A stretch of 64,000 nt of DNA from Candidatus Krumholzibacteriota bacterium (GTDB lineage Bacteria > Krumholzibacteriota > Krumholzibacteriia > JAJRXK01). Positions within the stretch are counted from its first letter, which is position 1, and each line of letters starts with the position of its first letter. The notes beneath the pieces are model-generated. The model was not told the DNA's origin, ran no database searches, and was given only the letters and a program-made list of their open reading frames with translations. The DNA lies in NCBI GenBank assembly GCA_029262065.1, contig JAJDAC010000027.1, forward strand, positions 484,801 through 548,800, written 5' to 3'. Position numbers and translations under genes: made by a program. Positions 34,501 through 42,071 of the stretch are shown here, one piece after another.

Positions 34501-35766
34501 CTAGAAGCTCATCTGGAAGCGCGTCTCCACGGTGTGGCTCTTTCCATTGCCGGCCTCGGTGTCGCCGTCGGCCAGCACGTAGTTCAGCATGACCCTGGCC
34601 ATGGAGTTGAGGTACCAGTTACCGCCCAGCGTGATGGTGTTGAGCTCGCCGCCCCGCATGTCTCCGTCGTTCAGATTGGTACCCGCCACGCGGGCCACCA
34701 ATTCAACCGCGCCGGTTCCGCCTTTGTGCCCGTACGAAGTCTTCGGCTTAACGCGATCAAGCGTGGCGCTCGAGGCCTTGTAGCGGCGCCGGTCGCCCTT
34801 GGTAACGAACACACTGGCCATGGCGTAGAACGATGTGAACGACGCGTCGGCCTGTCCATCCAGAGCGCTGGTTGAGAGTTGCATGAATTCTCCCTGCACC
34901 GAGGCCGGACCGAAGATGCCCAGTGCTTCCAAGCCCCATGTGGTCCACGACTTCGCACCAACTTCGCCGGAGTTGAAATCCGGATGTAGATGAACCTCGG
35001 GGGCAAGCTCGAGCTCCAGAACCTTGTCGCTGTTCTTGCGGAACGTAGCTCCTACGCCCAGGTGCACCATGTCGCGATCGTTCTCGGCCTGCCATACCTG
35101 ACCGGTAACGCGGCCGGCCGCGTTCCAGACGCCGTCGTCGGTGGCTTTGCCCTGCGAATTCGATGGTCGGAAGATGCTGGCCGCCCAGGTGGCGCGATCG
35201 TTGGCCACCGAGTCGTAGAACATGAAGCCCGATTCTCGGCTGGGTACCCAGGCGTTGGTCTGCGCCCGCTCCAGAAACGATATGTAGTTGCTGCTGGTCA
35301 GCTCTTCCAGGCTGAAGGGCTGCTTGAAGTGGCCCACGCGCAGTCCTACTCCCAGCCCCGGAAGCTGCGTCAGCCCCATGAACACGTCCTTGAACGACGC
35401 GGTTCCGTCGGCCCAATCGAGTTGGGTCTTGAACTCGATGACCTCGTCGATCACGCCCGAGGCGAACAACCGCACGCGGCGAAACTCGGTTCCATTCTCC
35501 AGATTCCCCAAGGACGCGTCGAGGTCGTCGTCGCCCGTGAGAAATGCCCAGTCCTGATGAATCCGGCCACCCATCTTGATGCTGGCGCGACCGTCATCGG
35601 AATCGAAGCGTAGGCCGCTGCTGTAGCTGACCTTCACGTCGGCTTGGGCCGCGGGTACCAGGATGGCGGTGGCGACGAACAGCGTGGCCAATGCGAAACC
35701 CGTGACCAACGTGAAACCCTTGGTAGGGCGCATCGTCGGAATCGATCGTGAGAGGATCGTTTTCAC
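34501..35766 (-). CDS. Phosphate-selective porin O/P-family outer-membrane protein
   Basis: 421 residues with signal peptide ending AAQA. The OprP/OprO pattern is seen: SSGLRFDSDDGRASIKMGGR followed by an HQDWAFL segment, EFRRVRLFASGVIDEVIEFK, LRVGHFKQPFSLEELTSS and a C-terminal strand VETRFQMSF ending in Phe. Such trimers of 16-stranded barrels pass phosphate or polyphosphate. Location between pstS and a PhoR-like kinase supports that role. A 19-bp palindrome and a weak Pho-box-like repeat lie upstream. Confidence 0.88.
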   Translation of the reverse strand: MKTILSRSIPTMRPTKGFTLVTGFALATLFVATAILVPAAQADVKVSYSSGLRFDSDDGRASIKMGGRIHQDWAFLTGDDDLDASLGNLENGTEFRRVRLFASGVIDEVIEFKTQLDWADGTASFKDVFMGLTQLPGLGVGLRVGHFKQPFSLEELTSSNYISFLERAQTNAWVPSRESGFMFYDSVANDRATWAASIFRPSNSQGKATDDGVWNAAGRVTGQVWQAENDRDMVHLGVGATFRKNSDKVLELELAPEVHLHPDFNSGEVGAKSWTTWGLEALGIFGPASVQGEFMQLSTSALDGQADASFTSFYAMASVFVTKGDRRRYKASSATLDRVKPKTSYGHKGGTGAVELVARVAGTNLNDGDMRGGELNTITLGGNWYLNSMARVMLNYVLADGDTEAGNGKSHTVETRFQMSF

Positions 35767-35851
35767 AGAAGAACTCCTGAGCTTGTAGAACTGAGGTCAA
35801 CGGTTGAGCGGGTGAGCAGCCCGAATTTCGACCAGAATCTTTGGATTACGC

Positions 35852-35870
35852 GAGCAAACTTAGTTTGCTC
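35852..35870. promoter_or_regulatory. Perfect 19-bp palindrome GAGCAAACT-T-AGTTTGCTC
   Basis: The 9-bp arms flank one base, 86 bp upstream of the porin start and 73 bp after the kinase stop. It could be an operator for the porin gene, or a hairpin ending kinase transcription; no U-tract follows on the minus strand, so operator is preferred. Confidence 0.5.
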
Positions 35871-35893
35871 CCATAAACCGCGAGTTCACCTAT

Positions 35894-35910
35894 GATGAAG
35901 TTCTGGTGAA
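35894..35910 (-). promoter_or_regulatory. Possible second Pho-box-like direct repeat (porin promoter)
   Basis: Minus strand TTCACC-N5-TTCATC, an 11-bp-spaced direct repeat about 128 bp before the porin ATG. The match to known Pho boxes is weak. Confidence 0.33.
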
Positions 35911-35942
35911 GAAACCCGCCGGCCAGTCGCTTGTCCGGAAGT

Positions 35943-37718
35943 TCAGGCCAGGGGTAGTTTTATCCGAAAAATGCTGCCTTCGCCAGGTTGGCTGTCCACC
36001 GTCACGTCGCCATCCATGCGCATGACGATGTGCTTCACGATGGCCAGGCCCAGTCCGGTGCCACCCAGCTCGCGCGAACGAGCCTTGTCGGCGCGGAAGA
36101 AGCGTTCGAAAATCCGTTGCTGATGGACCGGTTCGATACCAATACCGGTGTCCTGAACCTCGACCACGGCGTGGTTGCCCTGCGTGAGTGTGCGAACCCA
36201 GATGTTGCCTTCTTCCGGAGTGTACCGTATGGCGTTGCTCAGGAGGTTATCGAACACCTGGCGCAGGCCTTCGGAATCGCCCAGTACCACCAGCTCGTGG
36301 GACTGTTGCTCCACGCTGATCCGCAGACTCTTGTCTTCGCGGGACGAAGCTTGGGCATCGACGACCTCGGTCAGCAGGTGGTTCAGGTCGACCGGCACCC
36401 TCGGGACATCGTTGCCCCGTTCGAGCGCGGACAGGCTCAACAGGTCGGTCACGAGGCTCGACAGGCGCTTGCACTGACGCGAAACGCGTTCGAGGAAACG
36501 CCGCTCCGTTTCAGTATCCATGTCGGGGTCGTCGAGAATGCTTTCTACCAGACCCCGTATGGCGGCGACCGGGGTCTTCAGCTCGTGCGAAACGTTGCTT
36601 ACAAAGTCCTGGCGAACCTCTTCGAGGTGACGCAGGTGCGAAATATCGTGGAGTACCAGCACGGCTCCGGCGGGATCCCCGCCTTGGCCCTGTAGCAAGG
36701 TGGTTTGTAGTTCGTATACCTCGTCCTGTACCGCGCGGGTGAGCCGAACTTCTCGCTGAAGATTCCGACCCAGGGCGATGGTGCTGCTTATGAGTTCGGA
36801 CGCCTCGGTTGAACGAAACACCTCCCAGGAGTGTTGTCCGACACACTCGAGTGGTTTCAGCTGCAGCATACTTCCCGCCGCATGGTTCATGTGGACGATC
36901 CGCTCGTCCCGGTCAACCGCCACCACGCCTTCCTGCATGGCGGCCAGAATCGCGAGGGTCTGGTTTCGGTCGCCTTCGGTGGTGGCTACGTGTTGTCCCA
37001 GTTGTTCACGCATCCGGTTGAAAGCGAGGGAGAGTTGTTCGACCTCACGTCCGCCGCGCGTTACGACCGCGTGGTCGTAGCGGCCTTCGCTCATGGCCAG
37101 GGCGGCGTCGGTCATGGACCGCAGCGGTTGCATGGTCCGGCGCGCGAACACGAAGCCGCCCAGCAGTGCCGCCAGTATGGCAATGGCGGCGGCGGCCAGA
37201 ACGCTGTTGCGCAGACGGGCCACCCGGTTCTGGATCGCCGAAAGGGGAAGTGCGGCACGCGTGTAACCTCGCAGGTCGCCATTGTCGTAGACCGGATAGG
37301 CGAAGTACATCATGTCCACGCGCAACGTCTCGCTGAAGCGCACGGCCAGCCCCTCGCCCGTCGTGCGTGCGGCGATGAGTTCAGGGCGCTCGCGATGATT
37401 GCCCATCCTGGCGGGGTCTTCACGGGAATCGGCTATGACCTTGCCGTTCTTGTCCACCACGGTAACGCGGGTTTCCATGCTGGCCACTTGCTCGGCAAGC
37501 GATTGCAGATACTGCGAAAGATCGAGATCCCAGGAGTGTTCCGACACGATGGCGCGCACCAATGCGGCCTCCTCGCGCAGCGAGTTCTCCACGTCCTCGA
37601 CGAACGCGCTACGGGCCTGTTCCGAAACGAACCATACCGCGAGCGTAGCCAGCAGCAGAATGAGGGCGGCGTAGCCGGCGTAGAGACGGGTGAGGAAGTT
37701 TGCGCGGGGTAAAGCCAT
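35943..37718 (-). CDS. phoR: PhoR-like membrane sensor histidine kinase
   Basis: 591 residues from ATG 37718; an in-frame TTG lies two codons earlier and neither has a clear ribosome-binding site. Order: first membrane helix (about 10-30), ~140-residue extracytoplasmic sensor, second helix (AAAAIAILAALLGGFVF), HAMP (MQPLRSMTDAALAMSEGRY), PAS (ILAAMQEGVVAVDRDERIV), HisKA with phosphoacceptor in FVSNVSHELKTPVAAIRG, and HATPase with N box (DNLLSNAIRYTP), G1 (VQDTGIGIEP) and G2 (GGTGLGLAIVKH). Domain order and the phosphate gene context fit PhoR. Its usual partner phoB is absent from the window. Confidence 0.88.
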   Translation of the reverse strand: MALPRANFLTRLYAGYAALILLLATLAVWFVSEQARSAFVEDVENSLREEAALVRAIVSEHSWDLDLSQYLQSLAEQVASMETRVTVVDKNGKVIADSREDPARMGNHRERPELIAARTTGEGLAVRFSETLRVDMMYFAYPVYDNGDLRGYTRAALPLSAIQNRVARLRNSVLAAAAIAILAALLGGFVFARRTMQPLRSMTDAALAMSEGRYDHAVVTRGGREVEQLSLAFNRMREQLGQHVATTEGDRNQTLAILAAMQEGVVAVDRDERIVHMNHAAGSMLQLKPLECVGQHSWEVFRSTEASELISSTIALGRNLQREVRLTRAVQDEVYELQTTLLQGQGGDPAGAVLVLHDISHLRHLEEVRQDFVSNVSHELKTPVAAIRGLVESILDDPDMDTETERRFLERVSRQCKRLSSLVTDLLSLSALERGNDVPRVPVDLNHLLTEVVDAQASSREDKSLRISVEQQSHELVVLGDSEGLRQVFDNLLSNAIRYTPEEGNIWVRTLTQGNHAVVEVQDTGIGIEPVHQQRIFERFFRADKARSRELGGTGLGLAIVKHIVMRMDGDVTVDSQPGEGSIFRIKLPLA

Positions 37719-37767
37719 GCTCAAAGCTTGGGCAAAGGGGGCTCAGGCGGAATCGGGCCCACTTTAC

Positions 37768-37796
37768 TTCATTCGCTGAGCATTCGGGGGTACAAT
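37768..37796 (+). promoter_or_regulatory. Sigma-70-type promoter candidate
   Basis: TTCATT and TACAAT separated by 17 bp lie 48 bp before ATG 37844, just outside the divergent kinase gene. Confidence 0.4.
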
Positions 37797-37843
37797 GCTC
37801 GCGAGCCGCTCCCAACCCGCGCTCCCGGCCAGGGTGGATCACG

Positions 37844-39277
37844 ATGCGCTCTTTGTCCTTTGGCTTCGCACTCACCGCCTGTGTTCTGGCGGTCCCGGTG
37901 CTGGCGCAGCAACCAGCGCCCGCCAAACGTACCTCGGTACCCTGCTCCGATCTGGGGCTCGACCCCGACCGAATTGCCGCGGCATTCGCGCCGGTGCTGT
38001 GGCTATCCGAGGACGAGAAGTTCTATCCGGTACGTCTACCCAACGAGTGCGAGGATGAAGAGCACGAGGCCGACTCTCCCTATCAGTACACCAAGGAGCC
38101 TCGCGCGCTGCCGCCCGAAAAAGACCGGGCGACTGGCTACTACTATATAAAGAACCGACCCCGGCCGAACCTTTCCGACACGGCCATGGCCAAGGCATTG
38201 CAGCGCCTGGAGGTTCGGTACTGGTTCTATTACCCCAACGAGCACGGTTACCACGCCCACGAGCACGATCTCGAGCGCGTGGATATCGTGATCGAGAGAT
38301 TCGAAGAACCCAACACCGGCCGGTGCCATGCGCGCGTGGTGTCGATGGTCGGCGCGGCGCATGGATCGCGCTGGTTCGAGAACCAATTGATCGACGCGGA
38401 AGTAGCGTTTCCCTCGATGATCCTGGTAGAGGAAGGCAAACACGCGACCTGTCCCGACCGCACCGGCGACGGACGCTTCACCCCCGGTGATGACATCAAC
38501 CGATCGGTGGGCAACGCCTGGGGCATCCGCGACATCCTGGGCTCGGGATTCATGGGAACGTCGCCGCGCTACTCTGGCCACATGACCAAAACGCGCAGGG
38601 AAGCGTTGACGTTGGTGCCGGAAAACAAGCTGGTCATCGAGGCGTTCGAGGCTCGTTTCAATCGCAGCGTGGAACCAAAGGATACCTACGATCTCATTGC
38701 GGCCGAGAAATTCGAGGGCGTCGATTGCAATCCGGCCGGTGTCGTCAACGTCATGCGCCGCAGGATCCTGAACAAACAGGGCAAGGTGCCCTTTCTGAGC
38801 GCCGCCATCGATCCCATTCTACCGGTGGATCCCATCGATACCCTGGGTGCGCGTTGGGATCAGAGCCGTACCCTGGGCACGTTCAACTACCCGCTGGGGT
38901 ATGTGGTGGCCCGTCATCTCAATCTGTCGTTGCCCGGCGAATTCAACGTGGTGCTCCACTACGACTTCGATGCCGATCAGGTAGGACCCAACATCATGTA
39001 CACGCCGACCATTGCCTACTGGTGGACCTGGTACGCAATGTTCGGTCTCGATCCCGAGAGTGTGGCGGTCGACGACCGCGAGGCCATGGAGCTGGGATTT
39101 CGATTGCGCGTTCCCACTCTCAAGGAGCGGTGGACGCACCGGGCCGGGTTTCTGGCGGGTCTGCTGAACCAACTCGTGCCAGAGTTCGTGGGCGCGCGTC
39201 TGGGTGTGCGCGTGAACGACTTCGACAGCATTCGAAACGAGCGGCTGGTTCTGGAATTCGGTAGCGGTATCTGGTAG
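37844..39277 (+). CDS. Exported protein with a Vps62/NLP-like HxHDxE motif
   Basis: 477 residues from ATG 37844; the signal peptide ends near VLAQ. The N-terminal part has AFAPVLWLSEDEKFYPVRLP and then YWFYYPNEHGYHAHEHDLER, which recalls the His/Asp/Glu signature (HxHDWE) of Vps62-like and necrosis-inducing NPP1-like families, where it can bind a metal; Trp is replaced by Leu here. A C-terminal half with many aromatic residues (IAYWWTWYAMFGLD) is not recognised. The gene ends in a 19-bp tandem array that repeats its own stop codon. Function is uncertain. Confidence 0.7.
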   Translation: MRSLSFGFALTACVLAVPVLAQQPAPAKRTSVPCSDLGLDPDRIAAAFAPVLWLSEDEKFYPVRLPNECEDEEHEADSPYQYTKEPRALPPEKDRATGYYYIKNRPRPNLSDTAMAKALQRLEVRYWFYYPNEHGYHAHEHDLERVDIVIERFEEPNTGRCHARVVSMVGAAHGSRWFENQLIDAEVAFPSMILVEEGKHATCPDRTGDGRFTPGDDINRSVGNAWGIRDILGSGFMGTSPRYSGHMTKTRREALTLVPENKLVIEAFEARFNRSVEPKDTYDLIAAEKFEGVDCNPAGVVNVMRRRILNKQGKVPFLSAAIDPILPVDPIDTLGARWDQSRTLGTFNYPLGYVVARHLNLSLPGEFNVVLHYDFDADQVGPNIMYTPTIAYWWTWYAMFGLDPESVAVDDREAMELGFRLRVPTLKERWTHRAGFLAGLLNQLVPEFVGARLGVRVNDFDSIRNERLVLEFGSGIW

Positions 39278-39366
39278 CCCGCGATCGACCTGGTAGCTCG
39301 CGATCGGTCTGGTAGAACGCGATCGGTCCGGTAGACCGCGATCGGTTCGGTAGACCGCGCTGGTCC
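39272..39366. repeat. Five 19-bp tandem repeats starting on a stop codon
   Basis: Units of 19 bp (first unit TGGTAGCCCGCGATCGACC) fill the gap between convergent genes exactly, from the final Trp-stop of the upstream gene to the stop of the minus-strand lipoprotein gene. Each unit carries GGTAG; because 19 is not a multiple of 3, successive TAGs fall in different frames. The last two units are more diverged. Confidence 0.9.
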
Positions 39367-39833
39367 TAGTCGCGCTGGAATACAGTGAGTATGCGATACG
39401 AATCGTGCCAACGCCGAACCTGAACCTCGACCCCCGTGGGGGTGCCGTCGGCGTGTTCGATGCGTAGAACCCATCGATCCACTTCGCTGGCTACCATCGT
39501 GGCTTGGTACGAGTTGGCATCCACGCTGCGCAGTCGTCCCGAGCGCACGATGCGGTCGTATCCGTTGCGGATGCGCTCGCGGTCGGCGTCGACCAGGTGG
39601 GCCGCTATGCCCGCGGTGGGCAGCACCTCCTGCGCACCGGCCACCATGGCCACGTTGTTCACCGATAGGGCCTCGTAGGTCTCGAAATCCTGCGTGGCCA
39701 ACGCATGGGCAACCTCGAGCACGAACGCGGATGGGTCGGGCTCAGAAGGCATCAGGCCGCAACCGGCCACGCCGCATTGGGACGCGAGAACCAAGGCAAT
39801 CGCCAGATTCAAGACTCGACGTTGTACGGACAT
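39366..39833 (-). CDS. Putative small lipoprotein
   Basis: About 155 residues from ATG 39833 (a GTG three codons earlier, closer to GGGG, is equally possible; longer readings lack a signal). The signal ends with lipobox GVAGC. The mature chain (FVLEVAHALATQDFETYEAL, then beta strands VDRWVLRIEHADG and GVEVQVRRWHDSYRILTVF) resembles SnoaL/NTF2-like folds, which carry such helix-then-sheet order; this is a guess. It is convergent with the preceding gene. Confidence 0.65.
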   Translation of the reverse strand: MSVQRRVLNLAIALVLASQCGVAGCGLMPSEPDPSAFVLEVAHALATQDFETYEALSVNNVAMVAGAQEVLPTAGIAAHLVDADRERIRNGYDRIVRSGRLRSVDANSYQATMVASEVDRWVLRIEHADGTPTGVEVQVRRWHDSYRILTVFQRD

Positions 39834-39989
39834 GACAGACACCCCGGCTCGTGGATCTACTCTATTCAAGCCCATGGGGTTGCAAGAGCGGTGCCGACCC
39901 CGCCAGGGCCGCATTCGGCCCTTGACCCCGTTCGCAGGCCCTGAGAGGGTGATTCCGGTCTTCGTTACCCCCCGCCCCTCACGAATTGC

Positions 39990-40310
39990 ATGATCAGGAA
40001 CGCACCTTCGTTGTGGCTGCTGGCCGCCCTCCTTCTGGGGTGTGGGGATGGCAAGTCTCCGCCCGACGCCGTTGATCCGCCGCCGGAGACCGACGTGTCC
40101 AAGTTGAATCTCAACGCAGACGACGCGGCCCGTCTGGCCGAGGCCGTGGCGATTGCCCGCGCCGTGCGTGAGGACCCGGACAACCTGGCCGGCATGCTCG
40201 ACAAGTTGTCCATGACCCACGATGAAATGCGCGTGCTGTTCCGGACGATTGCCGCCGACCCCGCCCAAGCTCGCGCCTACGAGCTGCTGCTGCAGGAGGC
40301 GGATCAGTGA
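39990..40310 (+). CDS. Small lipoprotein, helical
   Basis: 106 residues from ATG 39990 (weak ribosome-binding site). Lipobox LLLGC. The mature part is acidic, Pro-rich at first (PPDAVDPPPETD) and then helical (DDAARLAEAVAIARAVRED). Its stop overlaps the GTG of the next gene (GTGA), so the two are coupled. No family recognised. Confidence 0.7.
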   Translation: MIRNAPSLWLLAALLLGCGDGKSPPDAVDPPPETDVSKLNLNADDAARLAEAVAIARAVREDPDNLAGMLDKLSMTHDEMRVLFRTIAADPAQARAYELLLQEADQ

Positions 40311-42010
40311 ATTACAGGCGCGCGCATGCTGCGGTGAAGCTCAACTACCTGGGCGTTTTCGTGGCGTCGTTTCTGGCCGCGGGACTGCTCGTGTCCGGGT
40401 GTTCGTCACGACTCCAGATTCCCGTGGTCGTGAACGATGCAACCCTGCGCGAAGCCCACGTTTCCAGCGATCGCGCCAACGAGGCATTTCGACGCGCCTT
40501 GAACTACACGCTGGCGTGGATGGAACAGGTTGATCCCAACACGGGGTTGTTTCCCGAATCCCTCATTGCCGACAGCGGCAAGACCATCTGGGACCCCGCC
40601 AACAACGCCGCCGACAACCTGGCATACATGGCCGCGACCGCCTTGCTGTTGGACCCCGAACTGCACGAGATCGCGGTGCTTCCCATACTGCGGGCCGAAC
40701 GCGAGTTGACCGCGCGATTGGGTCCTTTGCCCGACGCGTACGACATTCAACGCCAGGAATTCGAGAATCCGATCCTTACGAACCCGCCCATCCAGTACAA
40801 GGCTTCCGAGTACATGAAGGATGGGTGTTTGCCCCTGGTTGAGTTGTTTGGGCGCACGGTCTGGTGCGACCGCATGATTGAAATGGTCGACTACATGTGG
40901 GAAGAGACCGCGTCGGGAACACGGTCGGGCGTGGTTACGACCATTCCCGAGGTGCATGGCGAACAGCTTCAGGTGCTCACGCGGTTGTACTGGATGACCG
41001 GCGAAGACAAGTACCTCGAATGGGCCCTACGTATTGGCGACCACTACCTGCTGAGCCGACGACATCCCACGCGTGCAACCAAGTTGCGTCTGCTCGATCA
41101 CGGCGGAGAAATCGTGGCGGGGCTGGCCGAACTCTACGTCACGTTGGCGTACGCACGTCCGGAGAAGAGATCCGAGTACGAGCCCTACATTCACGAAATG
41201 CTCGACCGGATTCTCGAGATTGGCCGCAACGAGCACGGCATGTTCTATCAGACCATCTATCCGGTCACCGGTGGTCACATCGACGCGGTTGCCGATACCT
41301 GGGGCTACATTCTCAACGCCTACCTGTGCGTATACCTGGTGGACCAGACACCAGAGTACGAGTTGGTGGCATTGGATATCCTGTCGGTGCTCATGCCGCA
41401 CTACCGCGGCTACGTCTGGGAAGACTACGCGGGTGGTGGGCCGGTGCCGGCGCTGGGCGGTCAGGACGGCTACGCCGACGCCATCGAAGGTGCGCTGGGC
41501 GTGCTGAACTACAAGCACGTGGCCGACGCCGTGGCCTGGATCGACAGCGAAATCGAGGCGCTGTGGTCGTTCCAACACCTGGATGGCTTGGTCGAGGGGT
41601 GGTACGCCGACGGAAACTTCGCGCGCACCAGCCTTATGTACGGCCTGTGGAAAACGCGGGGCTTGTATGTGCAACCCTGGAAGCCCGAGGTCTACGTTGG
41701 CGCGGCCGAACACGAAGGAGCTCTCTACGTTTCGCTGCGATGCGAGGTGGAGCCATGGAGCGGGATTCTGCGTTTTGACACGCCAAGACACCGTGAGGTG
41801 TTGAACCTGCCGATCGACTGGCCGCGCATTGGACGGTTCCCCGAGTGGTACACCGCCGAAGCGGCGGAGATCTACGACGTATTCGATCTCACCGACAACA
41901 CGCACCTGGTGGTGACCGGTGCCAACCTGGCCAGTGGGATTCCGTTCAATCTGGTGCCCGGCCAAGAACATCGCCTGGTGGTGTTGAAACAGAACGAGCC
42001 CGGTCGCTAG
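40307..42010 (+). CDS. Lipoprotein with six-hairpin glycosidase-like fold
   Basis: 567 residues from GTG 40307. The signal ends LLVSGC. The body has the repeated helical hairpins and aromatic/acidic loops of (alpha/alpha)6-barrel enzymes (for example ALNYTLAWMEQVDPNTGLF, LRIGDHYLLSRRH, IEALWSFQHLDGLVEGWY-like segments), as in glycoside hydrolases and uronyl hydrolases or in C5-epimerase-like proteins. Possible active-site acids lie in the DNLAYMAA and WDYAGGG-like regions but I cannot assign them. It is probably anchored outside the cytoplasm and acts on a polysaccharide. A hairpin spans its stop codon. Confidence 0.7.
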   Translation: MNYRRAHAAVKLNYLGVFVASFLAAGLLVSGCSSRLQIPVVVNDATLREAHVSSDRANEAFRRALNYTLAWMEQVDPNTGLFPESLIADSGKTIWDPANNAADNLAYMAATALLLDPELHEIAVLPILRAERELTARLGPLPDAYDIQRQEFENPILTNPPIQYKASEYMKDGCLPLVELFGRTVWCDRMIEMVDYMWEETASGTRSGVVTTIPEVHGEQLQVLTRLYWMTGEDKYLEWALRIGDHYLLSRRHPTRATKLRLLDHGGEIVAGLAELYVTLAYARPEKRSEYEPYIHEMLDRILEIGRNEHGMFYQTIYPVTGGHIDAVADTWGYILNAYLCVYLVDQTPEYELVALDILSVLMPHYRGYVWEDYAGGGPVPALGGQDGYADAIEGALGVLNYKHVADAVAWIDSEIEALWSFQHLDGLVEGWYADGNFARTSLMYGLWKTRGLYVQPWKPEVYVGAAEHEGALYVSLRCEVEPWSGILRFDTPRHREVLNLPIDWPRIGRFPEWYTAEAAEIYDVFDLTDNTHLVVTGANLASGIPFNLVPGQEHRLVVLKQNEPGR

Positions 42011-42020
42011 GACCGGGCTC
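41996..42020 (+). terminator. Hairpin whose loop contains the stop codon
   Basis: Perfect arms GAGCCCGGTC / GACCGGGCTC with loop GCTAG; the TAG is the stop of the upstream gene. It ends transcription or stabilises the mRNA between two convergent genes. No U-tract. Confidence 0.6.
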
Positions 42021-42071
42021 GCACGTTCAGACCCCCATTGCAAAGACCCGATGAAAAATCTGGCTGAGCGC

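Noticed and set aside
39272..39366. Possible CRISPR array
   Set aside because: The 19-bp units are directly adjacent without spacers, as are the 11- and 14-bp arrays at 55.6 and 55.3 kb; no cas gene is present.
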